Source of the DNA: Streptomyces monashensis
Lineage (GTDB): Bacteria > Actinomycetota > Actinomycetes > Streptomycetales > Streptomycetaceae
Length of the DNA stretch: 64,000 bases
Assembly (NCBI RefSeq): GCF_001866665.1
Contig: NZ_MLYO01000015.1
Location: forward strand, 1 to 64,000
Direction: 5' to 3'
The position numbers and the translations under genes are program-made. Of the stretch, positions 61,654 to 64,000 are shown piece after piece. A model generated the notes under the pieces. The model made no database searches, was not told the origin of the DNA, and was given only the letters and a program-made list of their open reading frames with translations. Numbering within the stretch: position 1 is the first letter of the stretch; each line of letters opens with the position of its first letter.

Positions 61654-62250
61654 CTACTCGGCTTCGTTCGACTGTTCTTTGGAGTGGGAATGTCGGTGGG
61701 CTGTGACTCGTTCTCGGGTCGCGCATCGGCGGGAGCAGTAGCGGCGTTCCGGGCCGCTGCCTTGGGCGATGAAGACGTTCTGGCAGCTGGTTGATGCGCA
61801 GATCCTGCCGGGCGGCCGTTGGCGGTCCCAGACGAGGACGGTCAGGGCCATGCAGGAGGAGGCGAGGAGCCACTCGTCCCAGGGGGCGTTGTCCTCATGG
61901 TCGAGGTGAGGATGCCAGGGGGTGCTGCCGCCGTGTGAGGTCAGGCGGAGTGGTCCGGTGTGGTTCCTGAGGAGGCGGTTGAGGGTGGCTGCGGCGTCAT
62001 CCGTGTGCTCGGCTGAGAAGACTTGCCGCAGCAGGGCAGCGGCCGCCCGCATCCCGGCAACGTCCCGAGTCGTCAGGTCGATGGGGTCGGTCTCACCATA
62101 TGCGCGGAGCACGTCGGCGACGGCGGCTGGGTCGGGGCGCTCGTCCGCGAGGGCGTTGATCAGGGCGGCGGTGCGCCGAGCCGTGGTCAGCACGGAGTGC
62201 CGGGTGGACCAGTCGTCGCTGTTGAAGGACACGTACGGAATGTAACGCAT
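61654..62250 (-). CDS. CGNR zinc-finger regulator
   Basis: This 198-residue protein has an N-terminal ABATE-like helical domain (about 1-140, VLTTARRTAALINALADERP and AGMRAAAALLRQVFSAE) and a C-terminal CGNR zinc finger: CASTSCQNVFIAQGSG then RRYCSRRCATRERVTAHR. The four cysteines are present. CGNR proteins are stress-related transcription regulators. It is divergent from an MFS transporter with 38 bases between the starts. ATG 62250 is the start. Confidence 0.88.
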   Translation of the reverse strand: MRYIPYVSFNSDDWSTRHSVLTTARRTAALINALADERPDPAAVADVLRAYGETDPIDLTTRDVAGMRAAAALLRQVFSAEHTDDAAATLNRLLRNHTGPLRLTSHGGSTPWHPHLDHEDNAPWDEWLLASSCMALTVLVWDRQRPPGRICASTSCQNVFIAQGSGPERRYCSRRCATRERVTAHRHSHSKEQSNEAE

Positions 62251-62289
62251 CTTGTCGAGTTTTGAGTTACCTTCGTAACGTCTTGTCGA
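62242..62289. promoter_or_regulatory. direct repeats and dyad between CGNR and MFS genes
   Basis: GTAACGCATCTTGTCGA (62242-62258) and GTAACGTCTTGTCGA (62275-62289) are near-identical direct repeats. GTTAC (62266-62270) and GTAAC (62275-62279) form an inverted pair around CTTC. All lie in the short divergent gap and touch both start codons, so they probably control both genes. Confidence 0.5.
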
Positions 62290-63494
62290 TGACAAAGCGT
62301 TACTCACTCTGTGTCCATCTCGCTGGAGCAGTGGCAGCTCGTGCGGGTGACGAGATGTCGGGACCGTCGCTGATGCTGGCAGCATTCGCCTTGGCCGGAT
62401 CGGCCGTCGACGCGTCGTCGCTGCTCGCGGGCATCACGATCTCTGCCGCGGCGGGTGGGCCGGTGTTCGGAGCACTCCTTGACAGGGCTGGGCGGCCGGG
62501 ACGCCTGCTGGGCGGGGCCCTCGTCCTGTATGCGGCGGGGCTGGTGGTGATTCTCGTGGGACTGGGCCGGTTGCCGTTCGGGGTCACCATCTTGACCGCT
62601 GTGGTGGCGGGGCTGCTGGGGCCGGCCCTGTCGGGCGGATGGACGGCCCAACTGCCCTGTGTGGTGCCGGGCGACCGCCTGCAGCGGGCGAACGCGCTCG
62701 ATGCCATGACGTTCGGCGTGGCGAGTCTGGCCGGTCCGGCTCTCGCCGGCGGCGTGGCGCAGACGCTGGGTGGCCCGACGGCCGTGGTGTTCTCCGCGGT
62801 GCTCATCGGCGTGGCGCTGCCCGCTGCCTGGATGCTGCCCGCCCGCCCCGGTCGGGCGCGAGGCGCCCAGCAGACAACCCCAGTGGTCAGCGATCTTGCT
62901 GCCGGTCTGCGGGTCGTCGTCGGACGACCGTCGTTGGCCCGAGCGACCCTCACCTCGGTCCTCTCGTGTGCTGCTCAGGGCATGCTGACGGCTTGCGTTC
63001 CCCTCCTGGGCGAGCGGGTCCTGGGCGGAGCCGGCCGCGGTGCGGTGCTGCTCTCCTGCACGGCGATCTCCGCCCTGACGGCCAACGCCGTGCTCGCGCG
63101 GTTTCCACGATCAGTCGCCCCCGACACGGTCATCTGGGCCAGTGCCGTTGTCCAGGCTGCCGCGCTGGCCTTGGCCCTATGGGGTCGACCGGCCGTGGTC
63201 ATCGTGGCCGTACTCATCGCCGGCATCGGTGAGGGACCCCAATTGGCTGCCTTGTTCGCAGTCCGCCATCGGGAGGCCCCTGAACGACTGCGCGGGCAGG
63301 TGTTCACCACCGGCGCCAGCTTGAAGACCACGGGATTCGCCCTGGGGGCGGCGGTGGCCGGACCGGTCGCGACCTGGTCCCTTCCGGGCGCCTTGGTGTT
63401 CGCAGCGAGCGTGGCGGTCGTCGCCGCACTGGGTTTCTTCGCCATCCCGTCGGCATCTGCCAGTCCGTCCGAGGACCGTGCGGTATCGGGTTGA
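62289..63494 (+). CDS. MFS transporter
   Basis: This 401-residue membrane protein has about 12 hydrophobic helices. The MFS loop motif is in GALLDRAGRPGRLLGG, and helices include GGALVLYAAGLVVILVGL, VAGLLGPALSGG and AAALALALWGRPAVVIVAVL. It lacks obvious substrate motifs. It is divergent from the CGNR regulator, so it may export a toxic compound. ATG 62289 is used because the TTG at 62262 would overlap the regulatory repeats. Confidence 0.85.
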   Translation: MTKRYSLCVHLAGAVAARAGDEMSGPSLMLAAFALAGSAVDASSLLAGITISAAAGGPVFGALLDRAGRPGRLLGGALVLYAAGLVVILVGLGRLPFGVTILTAVVAGLLGPALSGGWTAQLPCVVPGDRLQRANALDAMTFGVASLAGPALAGGVAQTLGGPTAVVFSAVLIGVALPAAWMLPARPGRARGAQQTTPVVSDLAAGLRVVVGRPSLARATLTSVLSCAAQGMLTACVPLLGERVLGGAGRGAVLLSCTAISALTANAVLARFPRSVAPDTVIWASAVVQAAALALALWGRPAVVIVAVLIAGIGEGPQLAALFAVRHREAPERLRGQVFTTGASLKTTGFALGAAVAGPVATWSLPGALVFAASVAVVAALGFFAIPSASASPSEDRAVSG

Positions 63495-63670
63495 TCAGGC
63501 GCGGGCTGCCGGGTCTTCGTGGTCCACTGGCTGGGTCCAGCATCCCGGTCGACCACCGGCCAAGCGGATCCTCCGCGTGGCCGGTGGTCGTTCCGCCCCG
63601 TTGACCACCCTTCCCGGGCATTCTCACCGGCCGGAACGGTCGGAGCACCTGGGTGCCGGGTGACCGGGGT

Positions 63671-64000
63671 TCAGGGCGCGGGCGTCGGTGCGAAGTCGAA
63701 CGTCGGTACCAGGCTTGGGTCGTTGAACGCCGTGATGTGGGCGATGCGGGTGCCGATCAGGGTGAGGACCTGGATGCCGTAGGGCTCGTACCGCTCGTCG
63801 CCCGCGTGCCGGTGGACGACGAGGGCGGGCTGGCCGTTGGCGCGGGTGGGCGTCAGCCGCCACAGGTGGGGGCGCAGCACCCGGTCGACCAGGAAGCCGA
63901 CGACGGCCCTGCGGCCGGTGAACCAGGTCGGGGTGGGCGGCATCTCCAGCTCCACGTCGATCCGCAGCAGGTTCACCAGCGCGTCGGGGTCGGCCCGGCT
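63671..64000 (-). CDS. C-terminal part of a SnoaL-tailed ECF sigma factor
   Basis: The frame enters from the right edge and stops at TGA 63671-63673, giving 109 visible residues. They form the SnoaL-like C-terminal domain of ECF41/SigG/SigJ-like sigma factors: LLRIDVELEMPPTPTWFTGR, VVGFLVDRVLRPHLWRLTP, and a final YGIQVLTLIGTRIAHITAFN strand-helix with DPSLVPTF. The sigma-2 and sigma-4 domains lie beyond the window. In such proteins the tail tunes sigma activity. The family call is firm. Confidence 0.8.
   Translation of the reverse strand, partial: SRADPDALVNLLRIDVELEMPPTPTWFTGRRAVVGFLVDRVLRPHLWRLTPTRANGQPALVVHRHAGDERYEPYGIQVLTLIGTRIAHITAFNDPSLVPTFDFAPTPAP

Overview
The window is high-GC actinobacterial DNA and very probably a Streptomyces chromosome. 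Codon third positions are almost all G or C. GTG starts are common. Several families are Streptomyces hallmarks: an Scr1-type regulator with a DUF397 partner, a DUF574-type methyltransferase, SpoIIE phosphatases, small HATPase proteins, and an endo-beta-N-acetylglucosaminidase H almost identical to the S. plicatus enzyme as I remember it. There are no ribosomal or other core housekeeping operons, and many genes are broken. Both points suggest an accessory chromosome-arm region. No tRNA, rRNA, CRISPR array or intact insertion sequence was found.

Left part (1-11.5 kb). A methyltransferase, a flavodoxin-like gene, a frameshifted MFS transporter and a PPOX-type FMN/F420 protein precede a compact RiPP (ribosomally made, modified peptide) locus at about 4.5-11.4 kb. 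Its order is MFS exporter, S9 prolyl-oligopeptidase, a 40-residue precursor peptide, a B12-binding radical SAM enzyme with a Cx7Cx2C cluster motif, a DUF5825-like protein, and two small proteins. The 123-bp precursor gene lies between two perfect GC-rich hairpins. This is my best candidate for an undescribed system.

Centre-left (11.5-31 kb). Here are a small membrane protein, a probable DUF6348 protein, an Lrp/AsnC regulator divergent from a flavoprotein hydroxylase, and a secreted G1 glutamic peptidase. A translationally coupled pair follows: a TROVE/Ro60-like protein (helical repeats plus a vWA MIDAS) and an ARPP-like partner. Then come transposase fossils, darcynin, a TrmO-like methyltransferase, a signalling block (HATPase, Scr1-type regulator, DUF397, DUF574 methyltransferase, recombinase-like/HATPase-like fusion), and two divergent TetR units, each with a pair of matching operators.

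Centre-right (31-50 kb). This part holds a membrane-anchored unknown protein, a PAS-SpoIIE phosphatase, a DUF4232-type lipoprotein, a TmrB-like P-loop protein, a truncated Tat-exported hydrolase, a GH5 glycosidase and EndoH. Next is an HxlR regulator divergent from a hydrolase coupled to an N-terminally truncated monooxygenase. PhzF, an MpaB-type oxygenase beside a wrecked UbiA gene, a flavin monooxygenase and a SRPBCC protein complete it.

Right part (50-64 kb). A GT2/CDP-glycerol glycerophosphotransferase fusion and a second glycosyltransferase converge tail to tail, with related 17-bp dyads upstream of each, suggesting co-regulated cell-wall glycopolymer synthesis. A membrane metallophosphoesterase, several gene fossils, a histidine phosphatase, a cytochrome P450, a CGNR zinc-finger regulator divergent from an MFS transporter, and the C-terminal end of a SnoaL-tailed sigma factor close the window.
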